A DNA stretch of 64,000 bases from Geminicoccaceae bacterium (GTDB lineage Bacteria; Pseudomonadota; Alphaproteobacteria; Geminicoccales; Geminicoccaceae), in NCBI GenBank assembly GCA_020638495.1, contig JACKIN010000002.1:360612-424611 (forward strand). Reading direction: 5' to 3'. Below, piece after piece: positions 1 through 9,966 of this stretch. Both the position numbers and the translations under genes were made by a program. The notes under the pieces are model-generated. The model did not search any database and was not told the DNA's origin. It saw only the letters and a list, made by a program, of their open reading frames with translations. The first letter of the stretch is position 1; each line of letters starts with the position of its first letter.

Positions 1-130
1 CGCCGGCCCGGCGGGACTGCCGGAGCCAGGGCGTCGCCGCCGCCGACCGGGATAGCCGAACTCAACTCATAAGTATAGTCACCAGCAAAATTTCTCGCAA
101 TGAGCGAAAAGGGATTCGCTGCAACCGGCC

Positions 131-2656
131 TCAGGCAGGCGCCAGCACGGTCGTCGGCTCGGCCAGGAAGCCGGTCAGCTGGGCCAGCGGCATGGGCTTG
201 GCGAAGTAGTAGCCCTGCGCCTCGTGGCAGCCGGCCTGCTCCAGGAAACGGCGCTGCTCGATGGTCTCGACACCCTCGGCGCAGATCGTCATGCCGAGGC
301 TCTCGCCGATGCCGACCACCGCCTTGACGATCGCGGCACCATTGCCCCGCTTGCCGAGATCCATGACGAAGGAGCGGTCGATCTTGATCTTGTCGAAGGG
401 GAAGCGGTTGAGATAGCTCAGGCTCGAATAGCCCGTGCCGAAATCGTCCATGGCGATCCTGGCCCCCATGTCCTTGACGTGGCGCAGCTCGGCGATCGCC
501 GCCTCGGCCCCCTCGATCATCACGCTCTCGGTGATCTCGAGCTCGAGCCGGTCGGGATCGAAGCCGGTTTCGGCAATGATGTCGGCGACCATCTCGGCGA
601 TGCCGCCGCGCTTGAGCTGGACCGGCGAGAGATTGACCGCGAGCTCGATATCGCGATGCCCGCGAATGTCGGTGCAGGCCCGGCGCAGCACCCAGGCGCC
701 GAGCTCGACGATCAGCCCGGTCTCCTCGGCAACGCCGATGAAGTCGGCCGGCGAGACCATGCCCCGTTCCGGATGGTTCCAGCGGACCAGCGCCTCGACG
801 CCACTGACCCGCCCTTTTTTCAGGTCGATCTTGGGCTGGTAGAAGAGCTCGAGCTCCTGGCGCACGATGGCGAGGCGAAGATCGCGCTCGAGCGCCTTGC
901 GCGCCTGCAGCCGGGCATCCATGTCGCGCTCGAAGAAGCGGAAGGTGCTGCGCCCCTCGCTCTTGGCACGATCCAGGGCGATATCGGCATTCTGCAGCAG
1001 GCGGCCGCTGATCGCGCCGTCGCCGGGCAGCATGGCGATGCCGATGCTGGCGGTGACGAGAACCCTCTCGACCCCGATGTCGAAGGGCATCTCGACGACC
1101 GAGAGGATGCGGCGGGCGAGGAGCTCGACCGCGGCCACGTCCTGCACCGCCGTCTGGATGACCACGAACTCGTCGCCGCCGACCCGGGCCAGCGTGTCGG
1201 TCTCGCGCAGGCAGGCCTCGAGCCGCTCGGCGACCTGGCGAATCAGCGCGTCGCCGGCGCCGTGGCCGAGCGTGTCGTTGACGTCCTTGAAGCGGTCGAG
1301 ATCGACGCAGAGCACGGCGGCCATCTCGCGTCGCCGGGCGACCTGGGCGATCGTCTCGTCGAGTCGCTCGGCTAGCATGTTGCGGTTGGGCAGGCTGGTC
1401 AGGGCGTCATGGCGCGACAGGAACTGGGCGCGGCGCTCGGCCTCGAGCTCGCGGGTGATGTCGGTCGCGGTGCCGCGGAAGCCCTGGAAGGCGCCGGCCG
1501 GGTCGACCACCGGCTTGCCGGCGATGCGCAGCGAATGGCGAACCCCGTCGGCATCGTCGCAGACCGCCAGGATGTTGCGGAACGGCAGCCGCTCGGCCAG
1601 GGCCCGACCGTAGTGCGCCCACTGGGCCTCGTTGTCGCCCTGATGGAAGAGCTGGTCGAGCGGTCGGCCGGTCATGCTGGAGGCGGGGATGCCGATGATC
1701 TCGGCGACCCGCTCGGAGACGAAGGCCAGATGGAGCGTCTGGTCGGTTTCCCAGATCCAGTCGGAGCTGGCATCGGCGACATCGCGGAACCGCGCCTGGC
1801 TGTCCTCGAAGGCCTGTGCCGCCTGGCCGGCCTGACGCATCACGACGCCGCTGAAGCCGCCGATCACGACGAGGGCGAGAACCAGCGACGGGGCGATCGA
1901 GCGAATGAACTGGCGGCCCGGCCGGTGCGGCTCCCAGGCCAGCCGGCCGGCCTCGGCGCCATCGACCGTGGTGAGCGGCAGGGATGCCGCGGCGCCGTCG
2001 TCGGCGACGTCGGCGATGCGCATGCCGGTCAGGCGAAAGCGCTCGGCGATGTCGCCGAGCATCGCCTCGTCGAGCAGCTTGACGAAGACGAGCACGCTGC
2101 GCGGCCCGTCCGGCAGCACGAAATCGCCGGTCTCCTCGGGCGTGATGGCGCTCGCCGCGGCGATCGCCACCTCGCCGCCGACCAGCACGAGGCCGGTCTG
2201 GTAGTCCGGCTCGCGCTCGCTGGCGTGGCGGGCGGTGACGATCAGCTGCTCGAGCCCACCGGTGATCGACGGCAGCTCGCCTGCGTCGGCGCGCTCACCC
2301 TCGAAGGCCGCGTAGGTCGTCTGGTCGCTGCCGTCGAAGACCAGGGTGTACTGGTAGTTGTGGGTTTCGAAGATGTAGCCGGCGAAGTTCAGGTCCGCCC
2401 ATTCGGGATCGATGTCGACGTGCAGATAACGCACCGTGTCGTTCCACCAGGCGTAGTCCTTGGCGACCCGGCCGACCTGCGTCTCGCGCAAGTGGAGCGT
2501 CTGCTCGACCGTGTTGATCGACTGGCGCCGGGCGGTCTCGTCCTCGGTGCCGGCATTGATCGCCATCAGGCCGAGCAGCACGACGAGGCTGGTGGCCATC
2601 AAAGCAGCGGTCGGGGCGATGATTCGCCGACCGAGGCGAGGGCTCATCTTTTCCAT
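131..2656 (-). CDS. Membrane CHASE4-PAS-GGDEF-EAL protein (c-di-GMP turnover)
   Basis: 841-residue membrane signalling protein expected to make and/or degrade cyclic-di-GMP. Helix 1 (about 13-34) and helix 2 (about 254-273) bracket a periplasmic CHASE4-like sensor with the KDYAWWNDTV motif near 66-75. A PAS segment (about 285-400) follows. The GGDEF core is intact at 493-497, with an RxxD inhibitory site five residues upstream (R484-D487). The EAL domain carries EALVRW at 621-626, and DDFGTGYSS from 737. Both catalytic signatures look intact, so it may be bifunctional; the dominant activity cannot be read from sequence. ATG at 2656 was chosen; a second ATG three codons in is equally possible. 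It stands alone, upstream of and divergent from the spermidine-synthase-like gene. Domain calls are seen in sequence; any role in the motile/sessile switch is inference. Confidence 0.93.
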   Translation of the reverse strand: MEKMSPRLGRRIIAPTAALMATSLVVLLGLMAINAGTEDETARRQSINTVEQTLHLRETQVGRVAKDYAWWNDTVRYLHVDIDPEWADLNFAGYIFETHNYQYTLVFDGSDQTTYAAFEGERADAGELPSITGGLEQLIVTARHASEREPDYQTGLVLVGGEVAIAAASAITPEETGDFVLPDGPRSVLVFVKLLDEAMLGDIAERFRLTGMRIADVADDGAAASLPLTTVDGAEAGRLAWEPHRPGRQFIRSIAPSLVLALVVIGGFSGVVMRQAGQAAQAFEDSQARFRDVADASSDWIWETDQTLHLAFVSERVAEIIGIPASSMTGRPLDQLFHQGDNEAQWAHYGRALAERLPFRNILAVCDDADGVRHSLRIAGKPVVDPAGAFQGFRGTATDITRELEAERRAQFLSRHDALTSLPNRNMLAERLDETIAQVARRREMAAVLCVDLDRFKDVNDTLGHGAGDALIRQVAERLEACLRETDTLARVGGDEFVVIQTAVQDVAAVELLARRILSVVEMPFDIGVERVLVTASIGIAMLPGDGAISGRLLQNADIALDRAKSEGRSTFRFFERDMDARLQARKALERDLRLAIVRQELELFYQPKIDLKKGRVSGVEALVRWNHPERGMVSPADFIGVAEETGLIVELGAWVLRRACTDIRGHRDIELAVNLSPVQLKRGGIAEMVADIIAETGFDPDRLELEITESVMIEGAEAAIAELRHVKDMGARIAMDDFGTGYSSLSYLNRFPFDKIKIDRSFVMDLGKRGNGAAIVKAVVGIGESLGMTICAEGVETIEQRRFLEQAGCHEAQGYYFAKPMPLAQLTGFLAEPTTVLAPA

Positions 2657-2840
2657 GGCGATTGCACGTCCTGAGGCGCTGTTTCGTGCAGATTGGCCCG
2701 AGTATCGCAGCCGCGCATGAAGACGAGGTTAACGTCGCGGACTTGAGGCGAATCCCGCCGACCGACCCTCTCCAGCAGCTTGCCGCACGCCGAAAAAGCG
2801 ATCATAGTTATGATTATTCTACTTTCAGGGGAATGCGGCG

Positions 2841-3722
2841 ATGAGCTGGGTCCGCGAGGCGTACTATCCGAGCTGGCAGCAGAGCCTGAGGATGGACCGC
2901 GAGGTGTTCCGCCAGCAGAGCCCGCACCAGGAGATCCTGATCTTCGACAATGCCGATCTCGGCCGGGTGCTGATGCTCGACGGGCTGGTGCAGGCGACCG
3001 AGCGTGACGAGTTCATCTATCACGAGAGCCTCGTCAATCTCGCCTGGGCGAGCCACCCGGCGGCCCGCCGCGCCCTGGTGATCGGCGGCGGCGATGGCGG
3101 CTGCCTGCGGGAGCTGGTCCGGCACGCCGACCTCGAGGCGATCGATCTGGTGGAGATCGACGCCGCGGTGATCGATGCCAGCCGGCGCCATCTGCCCTCC
3201 ATTCACCGGGGCGCCTTCGACGACCGGCGGGTGCGCACGGTTATCGACGACGGTGCCGCTTTCCTGGAGCGTTCCGGGGAAACCTATGATCTCGTCCTGG
3301 TCGATGCGCCCGACCCGGTCGGCGCCGGGGCGGCGCTCTTCACCGAGACCTTCTACCGGGCCTGCCGGCGGTGCCTTGGTGCTGCCGGCGTGCTCGCGGC
3401 ACAGTTCGGCAACCCGCTGCTCGACGCGGCCGGCCAGGAGCGCTGTGCGGGCCGGCTCGCCATGGCCTTTCCCGCGGTCGCCTTTGCCCTGGCGCCGGTC
3501 GCCACCTATCTCGGCGGCGCCCTCGCCATCGCCCTCGCCGGCGAGCAGCCACCCGTTCGCCGACGTGACCCCGCCCATGCGCTACGCTGGTATGACGCCG
3601 AGCGTCATGACGGGATGCGCCTCCTTGGTGCGGCGCTCGACCCGGTGCCGGGCAGCATACCCTCTTTGCCGGGCCGACCAGCCGGCCCGGCCCACGCGCT
3701 GCCGGCCATGCAGACCCACTAA
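2841..3722 (+). CDS. speE: Spermidine synthase-like polyamine aminopropyltransferase
   Basis: 293 residues, close to the usual SpeE length (about 285). The family transfers aminopropyl from decarboxylated S-adenosylmethionine to putrescine in the cytosol. Seen in sequence: an N-terminal beta domain with EFIYHE (57-62), the nucleotide-binding GGGDGG loop at 82-87, the acidic LVEID strand end (103-107), IDDGAAFL (135-142), and VDAPDP (154-159) at the position of the family VDSSDP active-site segment. The Ser-to-Ala/Pro change there is mild. No adjacent speD or speA/C is present, so polyamine specificity is inferred from family. The start is preceded by CAGGGGAAT. It converges with the TorF-like gene, leaving an 11-bp gap. 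Confidence 0.85.
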   Translation: MSWVREAYYPSWQQSLRMDREVFRQQSPHQEILIFDNADLGRVLMLDGLVQATERDEFIYHESLVNLAWASHPAARRALVIGGGDGGCLRELVRHADLEAIDLVEIDAAVIDASRRHLPSIHRGAFDDRRVRTVIDDGAAFLERSGETYDLVLVDAPDPVGAGAALFTETFYRACRRCLGAAGVLAAQFGNPLLDAAGQERCAGRLAMAFPAVAFALAPVATYLGGALAIALAGEQPPVRRRDPAHALRWYDAERHDGMRLLGAALDPVPGSIPSLPGRPAGPAHALPAMQTH

Positions 3723-3733
3723 CGGTCAAGTGG

Positions 3734-4591
3734 TCAGAAGCGGGCCACCGCACTCAGCACGAGACGCGCGCCGCAGGCGTCGCTGCCGCCATAACAGTCG
3801 CCGCGGCCGAGATTGGTGTCGGTGTAGTGGAGGCCCAGATCGACGGGCCCGACCGTCGTCGTCAGCCCGATCCCCCAGTCGAGATAGTCGTCGAGGCCAG
3901 CCATGCTGTTGCTTTCGAACCATTGTCGGCCGAGCCTCGCGTCGAGTGTGACGGGCCAGTCGTCGCCGGGCCAGGGCAGGGTCCAGGCGGCGAGCGCCTC
4001 GACATAGTGGGCGCGGCCGACATCGCCCGAATGGTCCGGCGAAAAGATGTAGCCGAGGCCAAGGGAGAGGGCGTCGGTGACGGCGTAGCCGAGGGCCAAG
4101 GGAAACTCGACATAGTCGTAGTCGAGGTCGCTGTCGGCGCCCGGATAGACGATATAGGTGGCGGCGACGTCGACATCGAATCCGCTCTCGCCGAGCGGTG
4201 CGGCGAGCCCGGCCGAGAAGTCGAGCTCGACCCGGGCCTCGCCGCCGTCGTCGAAATCCACGTTCGAGCCCCAGAGGTCGAGATAGCCGGTGGCCTCCTG
4301 GTCGAGCCCGAGATCGAACTCGTAGGTGAGGCCGGCCTGCAGTGCCGGCCGCTCGTCGCTGTTGCTGATGCCGCGGTCGACATAGTCGGAAACGACGCCG
4401 ACCTCGCCATAGAGCCAGGTCGACTCGCCCTCCTCCTCCTCCGCCTCTTCGTCCACCTCGTCGATCACCGCTTCGTCGGTCGCCACATCGGGCGTCTCGC
4501 TCCGGCCATCCAGGGGCACGCCCAGGATGCCGAGCAGCGCCAGGAACGGCATCACGACAAAGAGCAGCCTGGCCGGGAGGAGCAGCAGCAT
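3734..4591 (-). CDS. TorF-family putative porin / outer-membrane protein
   Basis: 285 residues. A hydrophobic N-terminal signal (about 1-27) is followed by a very acidic linker (33-57, including EEEEGES), then a domain starting with GEVGVVSDYVDRGISNS. This resembles the TIGR02001/Gcw_chp (TorF) family of putative outer-membrane proteins found in proteobacteria. Alternating aromatic/hydrophobic strands and a C-terminal Phe (SAVARF) fit an outer-membrane beta-barrel. Two Cys near the C-terminus (in GDCYGGSDACG) could form a disulphide. Substrate is unknown. The acidic linker is unusually long for the family as I recall it. No strong ribosome binding site precedes the ATG; Met14 is an alternative start but would shorten the signal peptide. 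Confidence 0.75.
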   Translation of the reverse strand: MLLLLPARLLFVVMPFLALLGILGVPLDGRSETPDVATDEAVIDEVDEEAEEEEGESTWLYGEVGVVSDYVDRGISNSDERPALQAGLTYEFDLGLDQEATGYLDLWGSNVDFDDGGEARVELDFSAGLAAPLGESGFDVDVAATYIVYPGADSDLDYDYVEFPLALGYAVTDALSLGLGYIFSPDHSGDVGRAHYVEALAAWTLPWPGDDWPVTLDARLGRQWFESNSMAGLDDYLDWGIGLTTTVGPVDLGLHYTDTNLGRGDCYGGSDACGARLVLSAVARF

Positions 4592-4698
4592 GACGGACAG
4601 TCCACTTGGCAGCAGCGTGGACGCTCGTTGTCGCCGACGGATGTTGAGATAGGGTTAACGCGGCCCAAACCATGCGCCGGTGCCGCGCAACGGCAGTC

Positions 4699-6495
4699 CT
4701 ACTTGCCGGCGGCGTAGAGACCCTCGAGCAGCGCGCCGTGCCGCTCGATGATGCGCGGCCGGCGCAGCTTCATGGTCGGGGTCATCATGCCGTTCTCGAC
4801 GCTGAACGGCTCGGCCATGATCTCGTACTTGCGGATCCGCTCGATCGCCGAGAGATTGGCGTTGGCCCGCTTGACCGCCTCGCCGATCCGCTGCCGGAAT
4901 TCCGGGTCCTGTGCCAGTGCCGCCGGATCCCTGGACTTGCCGGCCTCCCGCCCGAAGGTCTGGACGAAGCCCGGGTCCGGCGTGACCAGCGCCACCAGAT
5001 AGGGCTTGCGGTCGCCGTAGATCAGCGCCTGGCCGATTTCCGGCTCGAGCAGCAGGATGCCCTCGACACGTTGCGGCGAGATGTTGTCGCCGCCCGAGTT
5101 GACGATGATGTCCTTCTTGCGATCGGTGATCTTGAGGTAGCCGTGCTCGTCGAGCACGCCGACATCGCCCGTGTGCAGCCAGCCGTCGACGACGGTCCGG
5201 GCGGTCGCTTCCTCGTCCTTCCAGTAGCCCTTCATGACGTTCGCACCGCGGACCTGGATCTCGCCGTCATCGGCGAAGCGGAGCTCGACGCCGCGGACCG
5301 GTGGACCGACGGTGTCGTGCCTGGCCCGGCCCGGCACGTTGACGCTGATCACCGGCGCCGCCTCGGTCTGGCCATAGCCCTGCAGCACCGGCAGGCCGAG
5401 GGCCGCGAAGAAGAGTCCGACGTCGTAGTTGAGCGGCGCACCCCCGGAGATCATCGCCTTGAGCCGGCCGCCGAAGCGCTCGTTGACCTTGGTCCGGACC
5501 AGCCGCTCGAGCAGCGCGTCGAACAGGCCGTCTAGCGGACCCAGCCGACCGCCCTGCTCATAGCGCCTGGTGCCGAGTTGGATCGCCTGCTCGAACAGCC
5601 ACTTCTGCAGCCCGCCCTGCCGGTTGACGCCGACCAGGATCTTCTGCCGCAACACCTCGTAGAGCCGCGGCACGCAGGTCAGGATGGTGGGCCGCGCCTC
5701 GACGAGGTTGGTCGACAGCGTCTCGACCCCCTCGGCGTAGTAGATCTCCGCACCCAGCGAGATCGGGAAGAACTGCCCTGCCGTGTGCTCGTAGGAATGC
5801 GACAAGGGCAGGAAGGAGAGGAAGATCTCACGGTCGCCGATGCCGAGCTGGCTGAGGAGCTCGTAGGCGCCCTCGAGATTGGCCTGGATGTTGCGGTGGG
5901 TCTGCATGACCCCCTTGGGCGTCCCGCCCGTGCCCGAGGTGTAGATGAAGCAGGCGACATCGTCGGGCTGGATGGCTGCCGAGCCCGGCACGGCGGGCGA
6001 GCGCTCGCCCAGTGCCAGCGCGTCGGCCCAGCTCATGGCCGAGACCGGCAGCTCGCCGAATTCGGCGAGCGGCTCGATGAAGAGCAGCGCCTTCACCGTG
6101 GGTGATTCCTTGATTGCCGGGATCAGCCGCTTGGCCAGGCTGCGCCCGGCGCAGACCACCATGCGCGCCTCGGAATGGCCGAGGATGTAGGCGTGGTCCC
6201 GCTCGGTATTGGTCGTGTAGGCCGGCACGGTGATGCCGCCGGCACCCAGGATCGCGAGATCAGCGATGCACCATTCCGGCCGATTCTCGGCCACCAGCAC
6301 GACCCGGTCGCCGGGCTCGAGCCCGAGCTGGCGAAAAGCCCGGGCCAGGAGCCCCGCCTCTTCAGCCACCCGGCGCCACGACCACGGCTGATAGACCCCG
6401 TCACGCTTCTGCCAGAGAAAAGGGCTGTCGCCCTCCGCCGCCGCCTGGGCCTCGAACATCGCGAGCAGGTTGTTTTCGGTCCTGAAGGTCGGCAT
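4699..6495 (-). CDS. Long-chain acyl-CoA synthetase (AMP-forming)
   Basis: 598 residues from the chosen ATG at 6495, which has AGGGA five bases upstream; the frame stays open to 6609 but that extension is not protein-like. The ANL-superfamily enzyme activates a fatty acid through an acyl-AMP intermediate. Motifs: the P-loop YTSGTGGTPKG at 185-195, GYGQTEAAP in the adenylate-binding loop, and LHTGDVG followed by KITDRKKDIIVNSGGDNISP near the C-terminal hinge. The long-chain (FadD15/Faa-type) assignment rests on the insert after the P-loop and on overall length; chain-length preference is not predictable. It is divergent from the M3 peptidase gene, leaving 149 bp between the chosen starts. Confidence 0.9.
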   Translation of the reverse strand: MPTFRTENNLLAMFEAQAAAEGDSPFLWQKRDGVYQPWSWRRVAEEAGLLARAFRQLGLEPGDRVVLVAENRPEWCIADLAILGAGGITVPAYTTNTERDHAYILGHSEARMVVCAGRSLAKRLIPAIKESPTVKALLFIEPLAEFGELPVSAMSWADALALGERSPAVPGSAAIQPDDVACFIYTSGTGGTPKGVMQTHRNIQANLEGAYELLSQLGIGDREIFLSFLPLSHSYEHTAGQFFPISLGAEIYYAEGVETLSTNLVEARPTILTCVPRLYEVLRQKILVGVNRQGGLQKWLFEQAIQLGTRRYEQGGRLGPLDGLFDALLERLVRTKVNERFGGRLKAMISGGAPLNYDVGLFFAALGLPVLQGYGQTEAAPVISVNVPGRARHDTVGPPVRGVELRFADDGEIQVRGANVMKGYWKDEEATARTVVDGWLHTGDVGVLDEHGYLKITDRKKDIIVNSGGDNISPQRVEGILLLEPEIGQALIYGDRKPYLVALVTPDPGFVQTFGREAGKSRDPAALAQDPEFRQRIGEAVKRANANLSAIERIRKYEIMAEPFSVENGMMTPTMKLRRPRIIERHGALLEGLYAAGK

Positions 6496-6644
6496 CGCTT
6501 CCCTGTGCTTCATCCTGATTCGGCAATGGTTTCCTGGCGATTCGGGCCGGCGCGCCGCCACCGCCGCCGCGACCCTTGGTCGGCTCGCTGGACCTCCACC
6601 CCCTGCCACATATATCTGGCATGTCCAGGTTGAAGGGAAGTTCG

Positions 6645-8510
6645 ATGACGAAGGACCAGCGGTTCCAGGCGGCCGCGGACATGGCCAGGGCCGCGGCGGC
6701 GGAGGCGATCGCCCCGCGCTGGGACCTCGGGGACCTGTTCGCCGGCTTCGACGATCCGGCGATCGAGGCGACCCTTCGATCGGCCGCCGGCGAGGCGAAA
6801 GCCGTCGCCGAGGCGCACGCCGGCAGGCTCGGGGAGCTGGATGGCCAGGGGCTCGCCAGCCTGATCGAGCGCTACGAGGTGGTCCAGGAGCAGCTCGGGC
6901 GGGTCTACGCCTTCGCGTCGCTCAGCCATGCCGGCAATCGCGACGACGCCCTGATCGGCCGCTTCTTCCAGGGCGTGCAGGAGCGGGTCAACGCGATCAA
7001 CACCGACCTCCTCTTCGTCACCCTCGAGCTCAATCGCCTCGACGACGACGCCCTCGAAGCGAGGATCGAGGCCTCTCCGGCGCTCGCCCGCTTTCGGCCA
7101 TGGCTCGCCAATGTGCGCGCCTTTCGCCCGCACCAGCTCTCGGACGAGATCGAGAAGATCCTGCACGAGCGATCGGTCACCGGCCGCAGCGCCTGGGTGC
7201 GCCTCTTCGACGAGAGCATGGCGGCACTGCGCTTCCCGTTCCGGGGCGAGGAGCTGACCAGTGCCGCGATCTTCGACAAGCTCTCGGCCAAGGACCGCAC
7301 CGTCCGCCGCGACGCCGCGACCGCCATCAGCGGCGTGCTCGAGAAGAACATCCGCCTCTGTGCCCGGATCACCAACACGCTGGTCAAGGACAAGGCGATC
7401 GAGGACGGATGGCGCCATTTCGCCCGGCCGATCTCTTCGCGAAACCTCGCCAACCAGGTCGAGGACGAGGTGGTGGATGCCCTGATCTCGGCCGTGCGCG
7501 ACGCCTATCCCCGCCTCTCGCACCGCTACTACGCGCTCAAGGCCCGCTGGATGGGCCTCGAGAATCTCGAGTTCTGGGACCGCAACGCGCCCTTGCCGGA
7601 AGACAGCGACCAGCGAAGGAGCTGGGGCGACGCGAAGCTGATCGTGCTCGACGCCTATCGCAGCTTCTCGCCGCGCCTCGCCGACATCGTCGATCGCTTC
7701 TTCGAGAAGAGCTGGATCGACGCCGAGCCGCGTCCCGGCAAGGACAGTGGTGCCTTTTGCCATCCGGCCGTGCCGAGCGTGCATCCCTACGTGCTCATGA
7801 ACTTCCAGGGCCGGGCGCGCGACGTCATGACCCTGGCGCACGAGCTGGGCCATGGCGTCCACCAGACCCTGGCGGCCGACCAGGGCCTGCTCATGTCCGG
7901 CACGCCCCTGACGCTCGCCGAGACCGCCTCGGTCTTCGCCGAGCAGCTCACCTTCCGGGCCCTCCTCGCTCAGGCTAAGAGCCCGGTCGAGCGCCGGGTG
8001 CTGCTCGCCGGCAAGGTCGAGGACATGCTGAACACCGTCGTTCGCCAGATCGCCTTCTGCGAGTTCGAGCGGCGGGTGCACGCCGCGCGGGCGAAGGCCG
8101 AGCTGACGCCGGACGAGCTGGGCGACATCTGGATGGACGTGCAGAAGGAGAGCCTCGGGCCGGCCTTCACCTATCCGGACGAGTACCGGGCCTACTGGAG
8201 CTACATCCCGCACTTCGTCCACGTGCCGTTCTACGTCTACGCCTATGCCTTCGGCGACTGCCTGGTGAACGCCCTCTACGCCCTCTACGACAAGGCGCCC
8301 GAGGGCTTCGAGCCTCGCTATGTGGAGATGCTCCGCGCCGGCGGCACGCTCCGCCACAAGGAGCTCCTCGCCCCCTTCGGCCTCGATGCCACCGACCCCG
8401 CCTTCTGGAACGGCGGGCTCGCCATCATCGAGGGCTTCATCGCCGAGCTCGAGCAGGAGCTGGACGCAGGCCCTCCGGATGGTGGCAAGCCGACCGGAGA
8501 GACTGCTTGA
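6645..8510 (+). CDS. M3-family oligoendopeptidase (PepF-like zinc peptidase)
   Basis: 621 residues from ATG 6645, chosen because GAAGGGAAG lies just upstream; an upstream in-frame ATG at 6576 would add a segment unlike the family. The zinc site is visible as HELGH at 399-403, followed by the third-ligand region LTLAETASVFAEQL. Members of this M3 clade cleave short peptides in the cytoplasm. The protein has the expected all-helical N-terminal half and the C-terminal AYAFGDCLVNALY segment of the family. Its stop overlaps the TTG start of the ABC1-family kinase gene in TTGA, so the two are probably translationally coupled; a functional link between them is not established. Confidence 0.9.
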   Translation: MTKDQRFQAAADMARAAAAEAIAPRWDLGDLFAGFDDPAIEATLRSAAGEAKAVAEAHAGRLGELDGQGLASLIERYEVVQEQLGRVYAFASLSHAGNRDDALIGRFFQGVQERVNAINTDLLFVTLELNRLDDDALEARIEASPALARFRPWLANVRAFRPHQLSDEIEKILHERSVTGRSAWVRLFDESMAALRFPFRGEELTSAAIFDKLSAKDRTVRRDAATAISGVLEKNIRLCARITNTLVKDKAIEDGWRHFARPISSRNLANQVEDEVVDALISAVRDAYPRLSHRYYALKARWMGLENLEFWDRNAPLPEDSDQRRSWGDAKLIVLDAYRSFSPRLADIVDRFFEKSWIDAEPRPGKDSGAFCHPAVPSVHPYVLMNFQGRARDVMTLAHELGHGVHQTLAADQGLLMSGTPLTLAETASVFAEQLTFRALLAQAKSPVERRVLLAGKVEDMLNTVVRQIAFCEFERRVHAARAKAELTPDELGDIWMDVQKESLGPAFTYPDEYRAYWSYIPHFVHVPFYVYAYAFGDCLVNALYALYDKAPEGFEPRYVEMLRAGGTLRHKELLAPFGLDATDPAFWNGGLAIIEGFIAELEQELDAGPPDGGKPTGETA

Positions 8511-9886
8511 GCGAGCGTCCGACCGGCACCGGCCGGCGCAACAGCGAAAGCTCCATGGGCGGGCGGTTTCGCCGCTACGCCCAGGTCTCCGGCGCGATGG
8601 CCGGCCAGGCGGCGAGGCTCGCCGGGCGTCGCCTCGCCGGCACCACCAGCAGCAGCGCCGACCGGCTGGAGCATGCGTCCGAGCTGCGCGCGGCGCTCGG
8701 CGGGCTCAAGGGCCCGCTCATGAAGGTGGCGCAGATGATGGCCACCATCCCGGAAGCCCTGCCGGCCGAGTACGCGGCCGAGCTCGCCCAGCTGCAGAGC
8801 AACGCGCCGCCCATGGGCAAGCCCTTCGTCCGCCGCCGGATGCGGGCGGAGCTGGGCGAGGACTGGGCGAAGCATTTTCGAGACTTCCCGCTGGAGCCCG
8901 CGGCCGCCGCCTCGCTCGGCCAGGTGCACAAGGTCGTGCTGGCCGACGGGCGGACCGCCGCCTGCAAGCTGCAATACCCGAGCATCGCTTCTGCCGTGGA
9001 CGCCGATCTCAGCCAGCTCCGGCTGATCTTCGCCCTCTATCGCCGCTACGACAAGGCGATCAACCCGGACCGCATCTACGAGGAGATCGCCGCGCGCCTG
9101 CACGAGGAGCTCGACTATGTCCGCGAGGCGCGGAACATGGCGGTCTATGCCGAGATCCTCGAAGGCGAGCCGCATGTCCACGTGCCCGAGGTGATCCGCG
9201 AGCTCTCGACCGGCCGGCTGCTCACCATGTCCTGGCTCGAGGGCGTGCGCCTGCTCGACTTCAGGACCGCCGATACCGCCACCCGCAACCGCCTGGCGCT
9301 CAACATGTTCCGCGCCTGGTACGTGCCGTTCTACGAGTTCGGCGTGATCCATGGCGACCCGCATCTCGGCAACTACACGGTGCGGCCGGATCTCGACATC
9401 AACCTCCTCGACTTCGGCTGTGTCCGCATCTTCCCGCCGCGCTTCGTCAAAGGGGTGATCGACCTCTTCTGGGCGCTGATGCGCAACGACCGCGACCTCG
9501 CCGTCGCGGCCTACGAATGCTGGGGCTTCAGCAACCTGACCAACGAGGTCGTCGACGTCCTCAACGAGTGGGCCGTCTTCCTCTACGGTCCGCTGATGGA
9601 GGACCGCGCCCGGCCGATCCACGAGACCAGCAGCGGCCACCAGGGCCGCGAGGTGGCCGGCAAGGTGCACCAGCGGCTGCGCGAGGTCGGCGGCGTCACC
9701 CCGCCGCGCGAGTTCGTCTTCATGGACCGCGCCGCCATCGGCCTCGGCTCGGTCTTCCTCCACCTCCATGCCGAGATCAACTGGCATCAGATGTTTCTCG
9801 GGCTGATCGAGGATTTCGACGTCGACGTTCTGGCGAAGCGGCAGAGGAAGGTGCTGGCCGCGCATGGGCTCGAGCAGCCCGACTGA
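8507..9886 (+). CDS. ABC1/UbiB (AarF) family atypical kinase-like protein
   Basis: 459 residues starting at TTG (8507), which overlaps the preceding TGA and has GGAGAG just upstream. The ABC1/COQ8 family are atypical kinase-like ATPases, often tied to ubiquinone biosynthesis. Seen: a KxGQ-like element altered to K73-V-A-Q76, the Ala-rich loop AAAASLGQVH (132-141), the lysine in ACKLQYP (K154), HGDPHLGN (282-289) and LDFG (301-304). The Gly-to-Ala change in KxGQ is noteworthy because that segment regulates ATP versus ADP handling in COQ8. A soluble rather than membrane protein is likely since no C-terminal helix pair is obvious. It could be a non-UbiB paralogue; no other ubi genes are adjacent. 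Confidence 0.85.
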   Translation: MSERPTGTGRRNSESSMGGRFRRYAQVSGAMAGQAARLAGRRLAGTTSSSADRLEHASELRAALGGLKGPLMKVAQMMATIPEALPAEYAAELAQLQSNAPPMGKPFVRRRMRAELGEDWAKHFRDFPLEPAAAASLGQVHKVVLADGRTAACKLQYPSIASAVDADLSQLRLIFALYRRYDKAINPDRIYEEIAARLHEELDYVREARNMAVYAEILEGEPHVHVPEVIRELSTGRLLTMSWLEGVRLLDFRTADTATRNRLALNMFRAWYVPFYEFGVIHGDPHLGNYTVRPDLDINLLDFGCVRIFPPRFVKGVIDLFWALMRNDRDLAVAAYECWGFSNLTNEVVDVLNEWAVFLYGPLMEDRARPIHETSSGHQGREVAGKVHQRLREVGGVTPPREFVFMDRAAIGLGSVFLHLHAEINWHQMFLGLIEDFDVDVLAKRQRKVLAAHGLEQPD

Positions 9887-9966
9887 TCTGCGCCGGTCGA
9901 TGCACGCCGGGCCGGGGCGCAGGCGGCGCATAGCCTCGACCTGTCGGGGGGATTGCCCAGGAATCG

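Noticed and set aside
6510..8357. 615-codon open frame on the - strand
   Set aside because: Antisense to the M3 peptidase, whose HELGH zinc site shows the + strand is coding.
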